From assembly GCA_030549335.1 (NCBI GenBank), contig CM060188.1:10974001-11038000 (forward strand): a stretch of 64,000 nt of DNA, read 5' to 3'. The notes under the pieces were generated by a model that ran no database searches, was not told the origin of the DNA, and saw only the letters and a list, made by a program, of their open reading frames with translations. The stretch is from Pontederia crassipes. Its lineage: Eukaryota; Streptophyta; Magnoliopsida; Commelinales; Pontederiaceae. Shown one piece after another: positions 12,101 to 23,619 of this stretch; the first letter of the stretch is position 1, and each line of letters starts with the position of its first letter. The translations under genes were made by a program, and so were the position numbers.

Positions 12101-12995
12101 TATAAACAAATTAGCAACTTCAAAGAAGACGCACTTAAAGCAACAAAAGCTAGATTAAGCTGCGTACCGTGTCTGATAAGCTCAAACCTTGGATGACCAA
12201 TCCATTTCGTGAGGTTGTCCTTGGAGCCAGTGAAATAGTTATCCACAACAATAACCTACAACATATCAGAGCAAGCATTTGAGATGATTTACACAACAGA
12301 AAGTCTATGAAATTTTGTTTATTTATATGGAATTCTCAGTGGTTCTTTATTATAAGAAAAACATCCTGGGAACCGATAAAACTGGTAAAGGGAAGGGTAC
12401 AACTAAAATTGTGAAGAAAATGATACATTTCATAACATGAAAGTGTATAATCTAGTGTAACTAACATTTCATAACATGAAAGTGTCGCTGAAAGATCCAA
12501 AAAATGATCTTTCAATCCACCAGAATGAAACTCTAATGATTTTAACATTCTGGAGGAGTTGCACACTGAAGATCAATGCTGTGATGAGGTCAGTCACAGA
12601 AAATATCATAGGCGCCATTTAGAAGGCGTATAAACAACAAATGATACACACCTCATTCTTCTCATTCTCCATCAGCCTGTCAACAAGATGAGACCCAATG
12701 AACCCAGCTCCTCCAGTAACAAGAATCCGCAGATTTGCCTGCATTGAACCAAAAGCTTCAGCAGCTAACTAACAGCTCGCATCAATGAGCATGACGATGC
12801 AGATCAACAGAGCACGACTTTTGGCCCCAAATCCATTCTTTTAGCTTACGACATCGGCTCAGCTAATGCAACGAGCAGAAGCAAGAGGATGAATACCTGA
12901 AAGAACTTGGAAAACCTGAGAGGAGAGGGGGGCGGGGGCGGGGGCGGCCTCGTGATCGTATGCTGATCTCCGTTTGCAGCCGTTTCCTTCGCCAT
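9155..12995 (-). CDS. UXS: UDP-glucuronate decarboxylase (UDP-xylose synthase), cytosolic type, 350 aa, 12 coding exons
   Basis: Coding exons in transcription order: 12995-12897, 12738-12652, 12255-12168, 11672-11581, 11423-11359, 11279-11191, 10294-10217, 10132-10039, 9904-9838, 9747-9684, 9484-9444, 9343-9155. All junctions are GT-AG and sum to 1053 nt. The enzyme converts UDP-glucuronate to UDP-xylose with bound NAD, feeding xylan and other wall polymers. The Rossmann motif GGAGFIG is at residues 42-48, the TSTSEVYG active-site segment at 148-155 and the YxxxK pair at Tyr179/Lys183. Conserved FNTYGPRM and [10 protein letters not shown] blocks follow. The short proline-rich N-terminus ([10 protein letters not shown], then a Pro run) without a membrane anchor places it with the cytosolic UXS3/5/6 type; length is normal. 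A likely 5' UTR intron runs 13192-13026 (GAG|GTGAGA ... GTGCAG). A retroposon sits in the intron between exons 6 and 7. No damage was seen. Confidence 0.97.
10667..10858 (+). mobile_element. Short RTE-tailed retroposon in a UXS intron
   Basis: A copy of the family seen at 4.77 kb, with the 'agccggtcccaagcccggat' head, the shared 3' block and a (TTG)n tail. It is flanked by the 17-bp direct repeat gatcaatcttttgcaaa at 10650-10666 and 10859-10875. It lies antisense to the UXS gene in the intron between coding exons 6 and 7. This is the longest copy of the short form in the window. Confidence 0.88.
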
Positions 12996-13025
12996 CTGGT
13001 TCGGATCTTCTCTCGAACGACAGCT

Positions 13026-13400
13026 CTGCACAAACATTTCGTGATCCAAAAAATCAAATTTAGAACTCCCATGACAGCAAAAACATATTAACAAAAATAT
13101 CGCATAAAAATCATGAAAAAAAAGATAAAAATTCATGAATACAACTCTCTACTCGATTCAACCGAATATGAGCTTCTATTCGTTCTTCTCACCTCAACAA
13201 GATAAGCAACGAGGTAGAGAATTCTTAGGATCAAGGCTTCTTGTACATATAAGATCGAAGAAGAGTGACGGAGTGGAGTGCAGCAAATCGCCAGCCGAAG
13301 CAATCGAGTGGGTTAAGAAGTGGAGGCTTACATTGCAAGCAAAGCGGACGGCGAGCGCCTAACGGTTCCCAGATCTCGAACAACCGCAATTCTCGCATCT
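13026..13400 (-). other. Probable 5' UTR intron, 5' UTR exon and core promoter of UXS
   Basis: On the minus strand a good donor (GAG|GTGAGA, intron starting at 13192) pairs with an acceptor ending at 13026, leaving 30 nt of leader joined to the ATG exon. The upstream leader exon therefore starts somewhere right of 13193; its 5' end cannot be fixed. Short open frames on both strands here have no recognisable product. Confidence 0.5.
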
Positions 13401-13589
13401 GCCGTCCACACCAGAAATCTTTTGAAAGCACACACAAAAATAGCGCTACGTAATTTTAGGTTTTTTTCCTTTTTTTCTAAATATAATTTGAATCCGTACC
13501 TGAGCCCGAGGGAAGCAATGAATACGTAGAATAAATAGCAGTACGTTCGAGACTTCGAGTCGTATGAATTTTCCGACATATTCATTAAA

Positions 13590-14540
13590 ATATTTACAAG
13601 ACATTTAAAACTAAAACTATTATAAAAAGATTAATTAATTCAGATACGTCTGACGTTAGAACTGAAATATAGAAATTCAGCGTCTCCATTGTATCACATT
13701 AAATCAAACACAAACTGTGATATCAAACACAAACTGTGATAGAACAATGTATGATATAAGTTAGAGGAAAATGCATATACAGAAGTAAAAATGGGTGTAG
13801 AAGACTAGGTTTACTTATTAGATTAATAAAATAATTGTATACTAATTTAATAAAGTATGTGTTAAATAATAAATACGATTAAGATCAGCATCATGATCAA
13901 ACTGTTTTAATAATTATGACTAATTTAATGATTATAATTTATTTAGCTTTATATTTATTATCAAATTGTTGTAATCAATATATATTATTTCATCCAAATA
14001 ATATATAATTAACTTAATTATAAATTATAAATATTAAATTAATTAATATAAAAGTACACGTTCTACATAGTCATTAACCTCATATTAACTGTCAAGATGA
14101 AATATGAATGAGAAATTACGATTTTTATGGAGTTTTCGTTTATTAGTGGGTCCAAAATCCAAATTAATATGGATGGATTGATTTTCTTTAAAAAAAAATG
14201 AGTTTAAATTCGTGGCATCGAGTAATCCTTCGACGTTTCCATAGTTTTCTCTCTCTCTTAAGAATATTAAATGATAAATTCATTTTTCTTTTTCTAATCA
14301 GTACTTTTTTATTAGTTGGTTCGTTAGTCGGTGACGTAGAGGTGTAAAGAATCCTTCAGGGTGGGAACGTGGCTAAACCTCCTTAACAAGAACATTCTCT
14401 TGAATATTATGCATTTTCGTTACATGTAAAAAAATCAAATTGACACTATCGTTACATGTGATAAGTTACATTTGCCATACAAGACAAAAGTTTCTCTGTA
14501 CGCCCACATAATTTTTTCGACCACCCATGTGACCTAAGCC
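13590..14540. other. AT-rich intergenic region
   Basis: No gene is seen. A 19-bp direct duplication (atcaaacacaaactgtgat) stands in tandem at about 13702-13740. The rest is low-complexity AT-rich DNA. Confidence 0.5.
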
Positions 14541-15220
14541 AATGTTCAAGAAAAGACAAAATGGATAAATCCCAACTGAGCTAAAGAAATCGAACTGACA
14601 TATGCAAAACTTTGATACGTATGCAAGACTTTTTTCCGGTCCCAAATTGTACGAGCAAAAACATATTTCAGATCATTCGGTGATGCACAACATTTACATA
14701 CAGTAACTCGGAGCTTCCACATTCTCGCTACACTTGATTTTATAATCACAACCATAGGCGAGAATACACTATTGAGCCTAAGCGGCTAATCTTCATCTTG
14801 ACCGTCACAAAGGCAGTCATAGTCATCAAGCTTGTGAGCTAAACATTTCAGGTTCAGCAAAGAAGCTCGAAAGATTACACTAATCATCTTAACTTACACA
14901 GATAGATGACATAAAAAACTTAAAATCATGTCATGAAAAACTGACATTTTAAGTGAAATAAATAAATTCCTTCCTCCACGAAAAAAGAGAGCTAAATGCC
15001 CAGATCTCCTCTAAATGCCTTGCAGCCGTTCTAGTTGAAGATAACAGTTACCTCCTTCACCAGTCTCGACCGTCTCTTCAGTGATACAATAAAATTGGAC
15101 GTGCATATATATGAGGAACGCTCATAATAGGTTAAATATATAGCTGAAGTTCTTTGGTCATATTGCTTTTATATTTTATGCTTATGCGAAGTAGAAAAAA
15201 TCACGTTCTCAAAGAAGGCC
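14541..15220. other. Intergenic and 3' UTR of the CUE-domain gene
   Basis: The stretch next to 15221 is the likely 3' untranslated region of the leftward CUE gene. No other coding unit is recognised. Confidence 0.45.
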
Positions 15221-17112
15221 CTAAAATATGTCAGGGTGAAATTGGCCAGGAATTGAATTAGCCTCTTGCGCCCTCTGAAGATGAATCTTCAATGCATAAT
15301 TGTTCATCTGCACCAAAGAACTTAGTTAGAAAGCACATCCAAGTCATATCCTACTACTAAAAGAAGACCATTCAAGTTGGACATGAAAGCAACAACTCAG
15401 GATAAATAGACTGATCTGGAACTTTTGTTGCATGCAGCTTGTTCTCTCCAGTGTTTATATGATTATTTACACCGAATTGTGCTGTTATTGTTTTGCAGCA
15501 CATAATTAGGTTAAATCAAATTATCAGTGTAACTGATAGCAGACTGATAGCAGGTTTAGTTACCTCCAAAGTTTGAACTTGCTCTTGATATTGGCTAATA
15601 ACATGTTTCAACTGTTGGACTTCCCTCAACTTTTCCTCATGTTCCATGTTGCGCTCATGCTGAATGGCAACCGCCTTTTTCAGTATCTGGTTGTCCTTTA
15701 GCAAACACTGCAGCTGCTCTTTAAGAGTACTGATTTCATGCTGTTCCATGACGAAGTACAAAGAGATGGGTTATCAAAAGAATGGGAAAAAAAAAACAGT
15801 TTACTTGCTTCTACAAAACCAACAAACAGAATCCTAAGTACCTCTACTGATGCTGTTGCCTGAGCAGTAACATTTCTTTCAAAAGCTTCCAAAATCTTCA
15901 TAGCACGGCCACGGACATCATTCCAATCTGAGGCGTTCATCATTTCCTGCACAAAGATGTCAACCCAAGAAGCTCGGTTCTCTGGCAAGCCAGCGCTTGA
16001 CCCTGCAGTGTCACTCTGAACACCTTGGACATTCTGATCAGATGTTTCAGAGCTTACAACACCTGAATAGTAAATGATAATAAACATAAGATTGAGACAA
16101 TGATCACACTAATGTTAATGACTATATAGAATTAAACCCAATATACATGTTAAACCTAATATGTCTGCCAATGTTACAAACCTTCAGCAGCATTCCCGTT
16201 GGACTGAAGTATTGACTTGAAATGTGTTGCTTCATTTATTGCAGAATCATCACCAAGGCACAATGCATGCAGACTCTTAATTGCATCATCAATCTTATTA
16301 TCATGTGTCTTCAAGATAGTTTCAATAACCTGAGAAAAAGTGTAAAGAAACACAGTCAACAAATAAATAATTGTAATACTAAGATGCAATTTATTTAAGG
16401 CAATCGAAAGGAGGTCATTAAGGTAATCTCTGACAAGATTACAAAACCCATATGCTCACGTTCAGATTATTTATCATTGGATAAACACACGATATGGTCC
16501 ATATGTAGAAGACAAAGTACGTAATTAACCACAAATGCAATCGATCTTCAAGGTTCTCGCTTGCACAAAATCTGATTCTTTTTCATACACAAATAATTGT
16601 AGGATCATTAAATCTATTATGAATTTCCTTTTGCCAAACACCTAAATGTTTGAACTACCATTCCCATATCATTGATAACAGGCGAAAAAATAAATAAAGC
16701 AAGTATCATATAAATGTAGGAAGTGAAACTTCACAGCACAGCTTTCAATTCACAAAATTTCCCTTCTCCGTTCAGAATTCATCACACAAATGAAGGGAGT
16801 CAAGATCATTTTACCATATACCTAGGTCAACAGACAAAAAGAGGGTCTAAAATAAACAGAAGTCGCATCACAATCAAGCTACGAATCGAGCGGGCAATGC
16901 ACTACCTCCCGATCCATGGAGGGGAACATGCGGAGGAGGAAGACGAGCTTGTCGTCGGATCCAAGGGGGAAGTGGTGGCCAAGGTCAGGAGGGGAGCCGC
17001 GGACGGGGGATCCGTAGCGGGCGCAGCGCGATCGCTTGCCCGCCGGAGCCTGCGACGGAGATCCGAAGATTTCCTCGAACCCTAGCCGCTTCCCGCAGAT
17101 CCCCGCAGACAT
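15221..17112 (-). CDS. CUE-domain protein (plant ubiquitin-binding CUE family), 279 aa, 5 exons
   Basis: Exons in transcription order: 17112-16906, 16329-16182, 16062-15842, 15740-15564, 15307-15221; all GT-AG, 840 nt in total. The N-terminus MSAGICGKRLGFEEIFGSP matches the plant 'ubiquitin system component Cue' family (At5g32440 type). A CUE domain at about residues 54-92 carries the ubiquitin-contacting MFP motif at 62-64 and is split by intron 1 (MDRE|VIETIL). A central segment (ASWVDIFVQEMMNASDW) follows, then a coiled coil encoded by exon 4 (about residues 193-250, EISTLKEQLQCLLKDNQ onward). The C-terminus is short (PGQFHPDIF). An in-frame ATG at 17238 would add 42 residues, but the family starts at MSA, so 17112 was chosen. 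The predicted role is ubiquitin binding; the precise process in plants is not known to me. The gene looks intact. Confidence 0.9.
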
Positions 17113-17239
17113 GGCAGCGGAGAGATCCACCGAGCGAATCGAAACAAAACCCACCCAAAAGCGCTCCAAATCAGTCCCCAAAACTTCACACACGCGCTCT
17201 CTCTCTCTCCCTCCTCTTTGTTCGTCGATCGTCGCCAAA

Positions 17240-17800
17240 ACCCTCGCGGCTTCGATCCGAAACGCCGCTAACTCTCGCTTCTCCTTCCTGTCTTTTCTAC
17301 CCTTTCATTTCATTTCATCATCTGGTCCAAAGAAAAAAAAAATCATAGTATATTGCAGTATGGCGTCGTCGGTTCGGATGGAATCACCATACAATCCTTT
17401 ACTTTTTTATTTCAAAAAATTTATCATAATTTAATATAAAGATATATAAAAATGTTTTATCGAGACGATTTTTGAAATGAGATAATAAACATCTATAAAT
17501 GAAAATGACCACTGACCAGAGTCACATTAAACTTAATCAAAATTCTAATTTTGATAATTTTCACTTCAATATTTTCTCGAGCTACATAAGTTTCTTGGTT
17601 TTGGGAGTCCATCCGTCGACTATAATATATGCATACGTTTTTTTTTGTTCAGAATGATACACATGAATTTTATTATGTACACAAAATATACTAAGAAATA
17701 AGATGATCTATCTATTATTTAGTCATTATTTATTAAAAAATATATTTATATGATAGATGGTTCGACCTATATTAGCATGCAATATACTTATGCATTACAT
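17240..17800. other. Upstream region of the CUE gene and AT-rich intergenic DNA
   Basis: Includes the likely leader and promoter of the leftward CUE gene near 17120-17330, rich in pyrimidine runs on the plus strand. Nothing else was recognised. Confidence 0.45.
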
Positions 17801-17938
<138 letters not shown>

Positions 17939-18326
17939 TTTGGTATTGTGTGATAAAGGCAAGATAAGCATAGTACTTATTCCCACCTCCCATATATATA
18001 ATATATAAAATGATTATGTATATAGTTCTGAAATGGTAACATAAGGCAAATAAGTGAGATGTAATTTTTAAGATGCACAAACCACGTTTTTTTCTTCTTA
18101 TAATTCATCTTTTTTTAGTTTTAAAATGAGCGCAAGAGAAGAGGTAGGAAGCCCATAAAAAAAGGAATTGAACTTGGCGCACCGGACCAACAAGGAGCAA
18201 ATCACTATCGTCCATAGCCGATTCAATGTTAGAATTGTTCATCTCATAGTTAAATCCATCGTTCATGACAGCAAGGTAATCCAATGTCACAAATAGTGAC
18301 CTTGTCACCGATTGTTGTGTTCATAA

Positions 18327-19119
18327 TGTGTCATTTGGTTCGCGAATATGACAACGGGAATGGTGGGATTTAATCAGCCGATTAGACTTTATTCAACTAC
18401 ATGCTTACCAATATCGTGTTGTTCTATTCGCCAGGGGTGTTTGGTTCGTCATGGAATAAGAGGTTGGCAAATGACCTTGTCTACCACTCACCGTATAAAC
18501 TTACTGCAGACGCTTCTTCTTCTTCCAACATCAGCATTCCTATTCGACGAAAACCTATTGTCGAGTTGTTGCTTTTCTGGTCGATGTATTGTCATATGTG
18601 GCTACAGTGTTTAAGGTGAGATGTTGAGAACTTGTTTGGTTTGGTTTTATATCTCGTCCTTGCTTTTTCTACCGTTTGTTCTCGTGTTCTTGGTTGCTCA
18701 ATCATCCGTTTGGATTTGTAGACATGTAACGAAGAAGCCGCAAAAATGCAATACCATACCTCGTCGATCGTCACTGGGAGTCCTCCTGCACCCTTGTAGC
18801 ATTTCGCCAAGGCCATTCGTCGAATTTTAGGGCAAGAGAACTGCTCGAAAAAAATGGAGAGATGGTTGCCTTTTGCCTAGAATAGTTAAAGTATGAACAA
18901 TAAAATGTCGCTTATACCCTTAGTGCGGAAGACAAATATCGTGTATTCGATCGTTTTCTTCGAATACGCCAACTCAAAAAATAGTGCTCCGATAGAATTA
19001 AACAAATATCGGATGAAGTGAGATCTGTATTGGTGCGTAATCTTATTTCATGTGCCGTTTAGTAAAAAACGGCCGAACAAACACCTATTTCGCCACATAT
19101 TCGTGAACCAAATGTTGCC
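18327..19119. mobile_element. PIF/Harbinger-type non-autonomous element with two layers of inverted repeats (793 bp)
   Basis: The left end carries CATTTGGTTCGCGAATATG; the right end reverse-complements to CATTTGGTTCACGAATATG, 18 of 19 matching. TAA flanks both sides (18324-18326 and 19120-19122), as expected for this superfamily. Inside, a second inverted pair (GGGGTGTTTGGTTCG near 18434; complement of CGAACAAACACCT near 19074) continues into 'catggaataag' versus 'catgaaataag'. No transposase domain could be recognised in the interior. Confidence 0.7.
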
Positions 19120-19551
19120 TAAGTAATTACTTTGTCGTAGCGTCAGTGGAACACAATAATGATGAATTAAATAGTTAATATGATAAATTAATTTTAGTGA
19201 GTACTTAATAACTATATAAATTATAAATATAATTTTATTAATTATAAATATTATTATAATTTTAAAATTTTTATTAAAAATTATATTATTAACCTATAAT
19301 AAACTATATTCAATGACAAATATAATATTAAAAAAATTGTCCGAAATGACAATGAATAAGTAATATTAAGTAAATATTTTTTATAATAAGTGTATTATAT
19401 TTAACAAATATAATATTTTGTGTGAGAAAGGTAAGAGCAAGGTTGTTAAAACCGAACCGGACATCGACCCGACGAGTCCTCCGGGTCAGGTCGAACCGAT
19501 TGAACCGATTAAACCGAAGGGTCGAACCGGATATGATAAAATAATATTAAA

Positions 19552-19724
19552 CAATAAAATAATAGCAATTCAAATTTCAAAACATCACATATATATTTAG
19601 AATTTCATATTATAATATCTCACACATATTTCAAAATTCAAACTTGCAATAGATAAACTTATTTATAGTTTAACAAGATCCATAAGTAAGCAATAAAATA
19701 ATAGCATTTCAAATTTCAAAACAT

Positions 19725-19770
<46 letters not shown>

Positions 19771-19866
19771 GACTTTTAGATTATAATATCACACACATAT
19801 TTCAAACTTCAAAGTTCAAACTTGCAATAGATAAACTTGTTTATAGCTTAACAAGATCCATAAGTT
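19552..19866. repeat. Tandem duplication of about 139 bp with an AT expansion
   Basis: The segment starting 'caataaaataatagca' at 19552 is repeated from 19691. The second copy carries an (AT)n run at about 19727-19767 where the first has only 'atatatat'. Both lie inside the 3' end of the hAT element. Confidence 0.85.
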
Positions 19867-19992
19867 GTGTCTTGCAAATGATAACAAGGTTTTAATGCCT
19901 TCCAAAATAAAGTTACAAATAAACACACCAATGTTTATAAGTTTAAACGTTCACAACTTCATGCTTCCAAAATCACAATTTCATTCTCTCCT

Positions 19993-22454
19993 TTAATATT
20001 CTTCATCATCACGAGGAAAAGAATCCAAATTAAAATCCAATGCTTCAACATTATCTTCTTGCACATCACCTAACCAAAACATATAAAAAAGTTACAATAA
20101 AATTCAAAATAATTAATCATTCAAATACTTTAAAATGAAAATTAAATTTTACCTTCATGATTGATATTCTTTGAAACTTCCAAATATGTATAAATCATTT
20201 TCTCTATTTCATCATAATCAAGTAATGGAGTGTCATCTTCCTCTGCAATCCATGATTCAATCTTCTCCATGCTCTCATAGTCAATAGGATCTAAAAGTGC
20301 TTTCTCTTTGTTAAGAGCCCTATAAATATAACAGAATAAATAAGCATGTTTTTAAAAAAGAATAGATACACATACATTTTTGTAACAAACCTATTTTTCA
20401 AACCTAAATTATAATGAATATATACAAGATCATTTAATCTTTTGTGCTCTAATTTGTTTCTTCTTTTTGAATGTATTCTTTCAAATGCACTCCAATTTCT
20501 TTCACAACCAGAAGAAGATGTCATTTGACTTAACAATCGAATTGCCAATTGTGACACTAATGGAGTACTAAATCCAAAGTTATGCCACCATTGATCTATC
20601 ATGCAAACAATATAAAGAAAGTTAAAAAATATCATAACTCTAAGAAAATTATTAACAAAAATTAAGAAACTTAGAAACTTACTGGGTCTCAATTTCTTAG
20701 CCGTCTCAATAGCTAAGTGATTACTAAAACTTTGTAGTCGATCATGATACAACCAACTTTGTTTTCAAAATTCAGTCTTGTGATTTGTAACAAGAACATC
20801 CAACACTTCAAGCCATCCTTGTTGAACCTCAGGTTTTATACAAAAGGTGTCTTTATCATAATAGAATGCGGGATTCAAAAAATATGCAGCATAATGAATA
20901 TTTTTTCGAAGTTGATTATTCTATCTTTGCTTGATGATTCTTGTATAAGGCTTGTACAAAGATTTTCTATTCATCAGTATTCTTTTAATGATTTTCTTTG
21001 CTCTATAAATGCCATCATACACATATCCAAGAGAAGGTCTATCATCACCATCAACAATTCTTAATAAACGAACCAAATGTGATACAATTTGCACAATAAT
21101 ACCACAATCATTCCAAAATTTACTATCCAAAACAACATTCATAACAATCTTAGCTTTCTTATCACGATAATATCTTGAGCTTGTAAAATCCACACTTGTC
21201 ACCAAAACTTGCAAATCAAGTTTATGATCACTGATACACATTAATGCAATAAATGTTATTGCAAAATGAGTTGGTTCGGGACGTAAAATTTCAGCCCACT
21301 GTGATCTTTTTCTTAACCACGCAAGCAAAAAAGGATGATTATAAACAAATTGTGTTACCTTAGATGCTTTTTCTGTTAAGCTCTTCACAAACTTCATTTT
21401 GTCAATATCTGCTAAGATCAAATTCAGACAATGAGCAGCACAAGGAGATCAAAAAATGGAAGAAAACTTTTCATTCAACAACCTACCAACAGCTTTATAA
21501 TTTGCAGCATTATCAGTAACTAAGTGCACAACATTAGAAGCTCCAGCAAATTCAACCAAGTCCACAAATAAATTGCAAAGAGTTGTAGCATCCTTAACAA
21601 CATCAGAAGCATCAACTGATCTGACAAAGTAAATTCCTTTTGGAGAGTAAATAAGAAAATTTATTAGCTGTCTATTTTTTTGATCTTGACAACCATCGCC
21701 CATAATAGTGCAATCAGTTTCTTTCAAAGCACTTCTAAATGTTTCAACCAACATTCAAACTTCCTTCTTAATGTCATACAATAATTTGGTTCTAATGGAA
21801 TGATAAGAAGGTCCTATATATCCTGGACCAATAGTTGCAATAACATCTATCATAAGTTGATAATAAATGTAATTGGCGCAATTAAATGAAATACAACAAT
21901 CATAAAAGAATCTAGCGAGCCAAATCAGCTCGATGTATAGCTTCTTTACTTGTCAATGCACTTTTAATAGAAGGTTGTGCACCTGGAGTGGTTCTTGGAG
22001 CAAAGAAACTATTTATTATCTCTTTGCCCTTCCCCTTAGCTTGACTTAGAATAATTGGAGTTTCTTGACTTTGCAAAATATGTGCATTCATATCTGATTG
22101 CTCACTAGAATTATCTGCTCCTCTTTGATCAAGTGCTCTTTTTTTGGATGCAGACGTAGATTTTAGAAGTTCTCCAAGTTGATATTGCACGTCATAGCTA
22201 ACTTTTGTACAAGCCAATACATCACCTTTTTGTCCTGCAAGATGCATTTTCATCCTATGTATTCCCCCACCTTTGAAAATCTTTGCACAATATAAGCATT
22301 TCAAAACTTTCTTTCCTTCTGTGTCATAACAAATTTGACAATGCTCCCACGTAGGATCAGACTTTAATCTAACTGACTGAGTGCTTGCAACTACCGATTG
22401 AGTGCTTGCCGCAATTGATTGTGATTCACCAGCACTACTTCCACCCGATGCCAT
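19993..22454 (-). pseudogene. hAT transposase (BED finger, DUF659, dimerisation domain), decayed
   Basis: The reading starts at 22454 with MASGGSSAGESQS. A BED-type zinc finger follows (CQICYDTEGKKVLKCLYC ... H..H, about residues 40-75). The frame then meets a stop near 21912 with a frame change beyond it. The DUF659 part (TIMGDGCQDQKNRQLINFL, VTDNAANYKAVGRLL) lies at 21754-21449, with a TGA at about 21449 where the family has Trp. Next comes the RNase H-like part (CAAHCLNLILADIDKMKFVK, 21440-20921). The C-terminal dimerisation segment (SSSGCERNWSAFERIHSKRR, LNDLVYIHYN) is at about 20600-20400, and a last short exon ends FPRDDEEY at 19993. Several introns are likely in the C-terminal half. 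At least two disabling changes mean no functional enzyme is expected from this copy. Confidence 0.85.
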
Positions 22455-22624
22455 TTTCTTACAAAAGAACTATAAAAGACTAATCAATGCCTCTAATAAA
22501 AGTTACTTCAATAATAATGAAATCTACAAACATTTGAATCATGAATTGAAGAAAAAAAGAGACAACATTATGATCACAGTAATGTCTCAGTAAAAAAAAT
22601 GACTATATGACAATTATTGTGTGA

Positions 22625-23165
22625 GCTAGGATCATCGAATAGATCACCAGACTACAGAGGACGTGAGGTCGTGCGGCTCGTGCCTGCCCCTGCAAGGTCA
22701 CCGACAAGCTACGACCATGGCGTAGCTCCAACATATGGTGTCAGATGGACCACTCTATCATGGCGGCCGAGTTGCCCTTGCAAAGGCAACGACGAATTGC
22801 GACCATGGCGTCGCTCCGACGCATGCCGTCAGATGGCGCGGTTGTCATGGCGGCCGTGCTGCCCCTGCAAAGTCATCGATGAGCTGCAGCCATGGCGTAG
22901 CTCCGACGCACGGCGTCAGATGGCGCAACGGTTGGACGACGGTCGTCATGGCCGCCATACTGCCCCTACGTCAGAACTGCGCCGTGGTCGGAGCTCGTCG
23001 GTGACCTTGCAGGGGCAGTACGACGGCCATGATGACCGTCGTCCAATCGTTGCGCCACCCGACATCGTGCGTCGGAGCTACGCCATGGCCGCAGCTCGTC
23101 GATGACCTTGCAGGGGCAGCACGGCCGCCATGACGGCCGTCGTCTGGTGATCCAAGCGAAGCTCT
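22625..23165. repeat. GC-rich direct and inverted repeats in the hAT 5' region
   Basis: Units containing 'ccatggcgtagctccgac' and 'tgcccctgcaa' recur at roughly 22710, 22800 and 22890, then in inverted orientation at about 22990-23135. The GC content is far above that of the rest of the element. It lies between the terminal repeat at 23609 and the transposase start at 22454, so it could be an acquired sequence or an amplified promoter region. The open frames on both strands here have no recognisable domain. Confidence 0.7.
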
Positions 23166-23619
23166 GTTCGCCATGGCCGACCGTGAAGATAATGATTTGG
23201 GAAGCAATTTGAAAACCGAAAAACATACAAATACAACTTACTTGAGTTGATGGTCATTGACACGCGAGATGCACCGCCGGCGAGCAGCCACCGGCCGTCA
23301 ATGAGATCAATGGAAGTTGGAAGTCGACGTCGACAAACAGAACCAGGCGGCTTCGAAATCTCGGCGAGGGCGAAATCAAAATGAAAAATTAGGTCCGGCT
23401 TCACATTTTAGGTTTTTTTTCAATTTTGAACCGGCCGATCGACGTAAAATCGCCGGTTCGACGGTTTTATCCGGTTTTGACCGGTCTTGATTGGTTCAAA
23501 GCGGTCTAAACCTGAATCCGGTTTTGGGGTCGAACCAAACCCGCCTTTAGTGTTGGGCGACGATTGGACCGGTCGGACCGACCGGTCCGGTCTGGTCAAA
23601 ACAACCTTGGGTAAGAGAG

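Larger units (their letters stand above)
19438..23609 (-). mobile_element. hAT DNA transposon, both ends present, 4172 bp
   Basis: Terminal inverted repeats begin CAAGGTTGTT at both ends (left 19438-19447; right as AACAACCTTG at 23600-23609) and are followed by sub-terminal regions rich in ACCGG/CCGGT words. An exact 8-bp target duplication GGTAAGAG lies at 19430-19437 and 23610-23617. Eight-base duplications are the hAT hallmark. The interior codes on the minus strand for a BED finger, DUF659 and hAT dimerisation domain transposase that is no longer intact. A related non-autonomous element lies at 56.8 kb. Confidence 0.93.

Noticed and set aside
17113-17238. N-terminal extension of the CUE protein from the ATG at 17238
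   Set aside because: The extra 42 residues are Arg/Glu-rich, do not match the family start, and probably represent the 5' leader read in frame.
16723-17434. Two plus-strand frames over the CUE gene's first exon and promoter
   Set aside because: They are reverse-strand shadows of the real exon on the minus strand, with no domain.
22617-23404. Several overlapping GC-rich frames on both strands
   Set aside because: They arise from the GC-rich repeats in the hAT element, have no recognisable domain and overlap each other on both strands.
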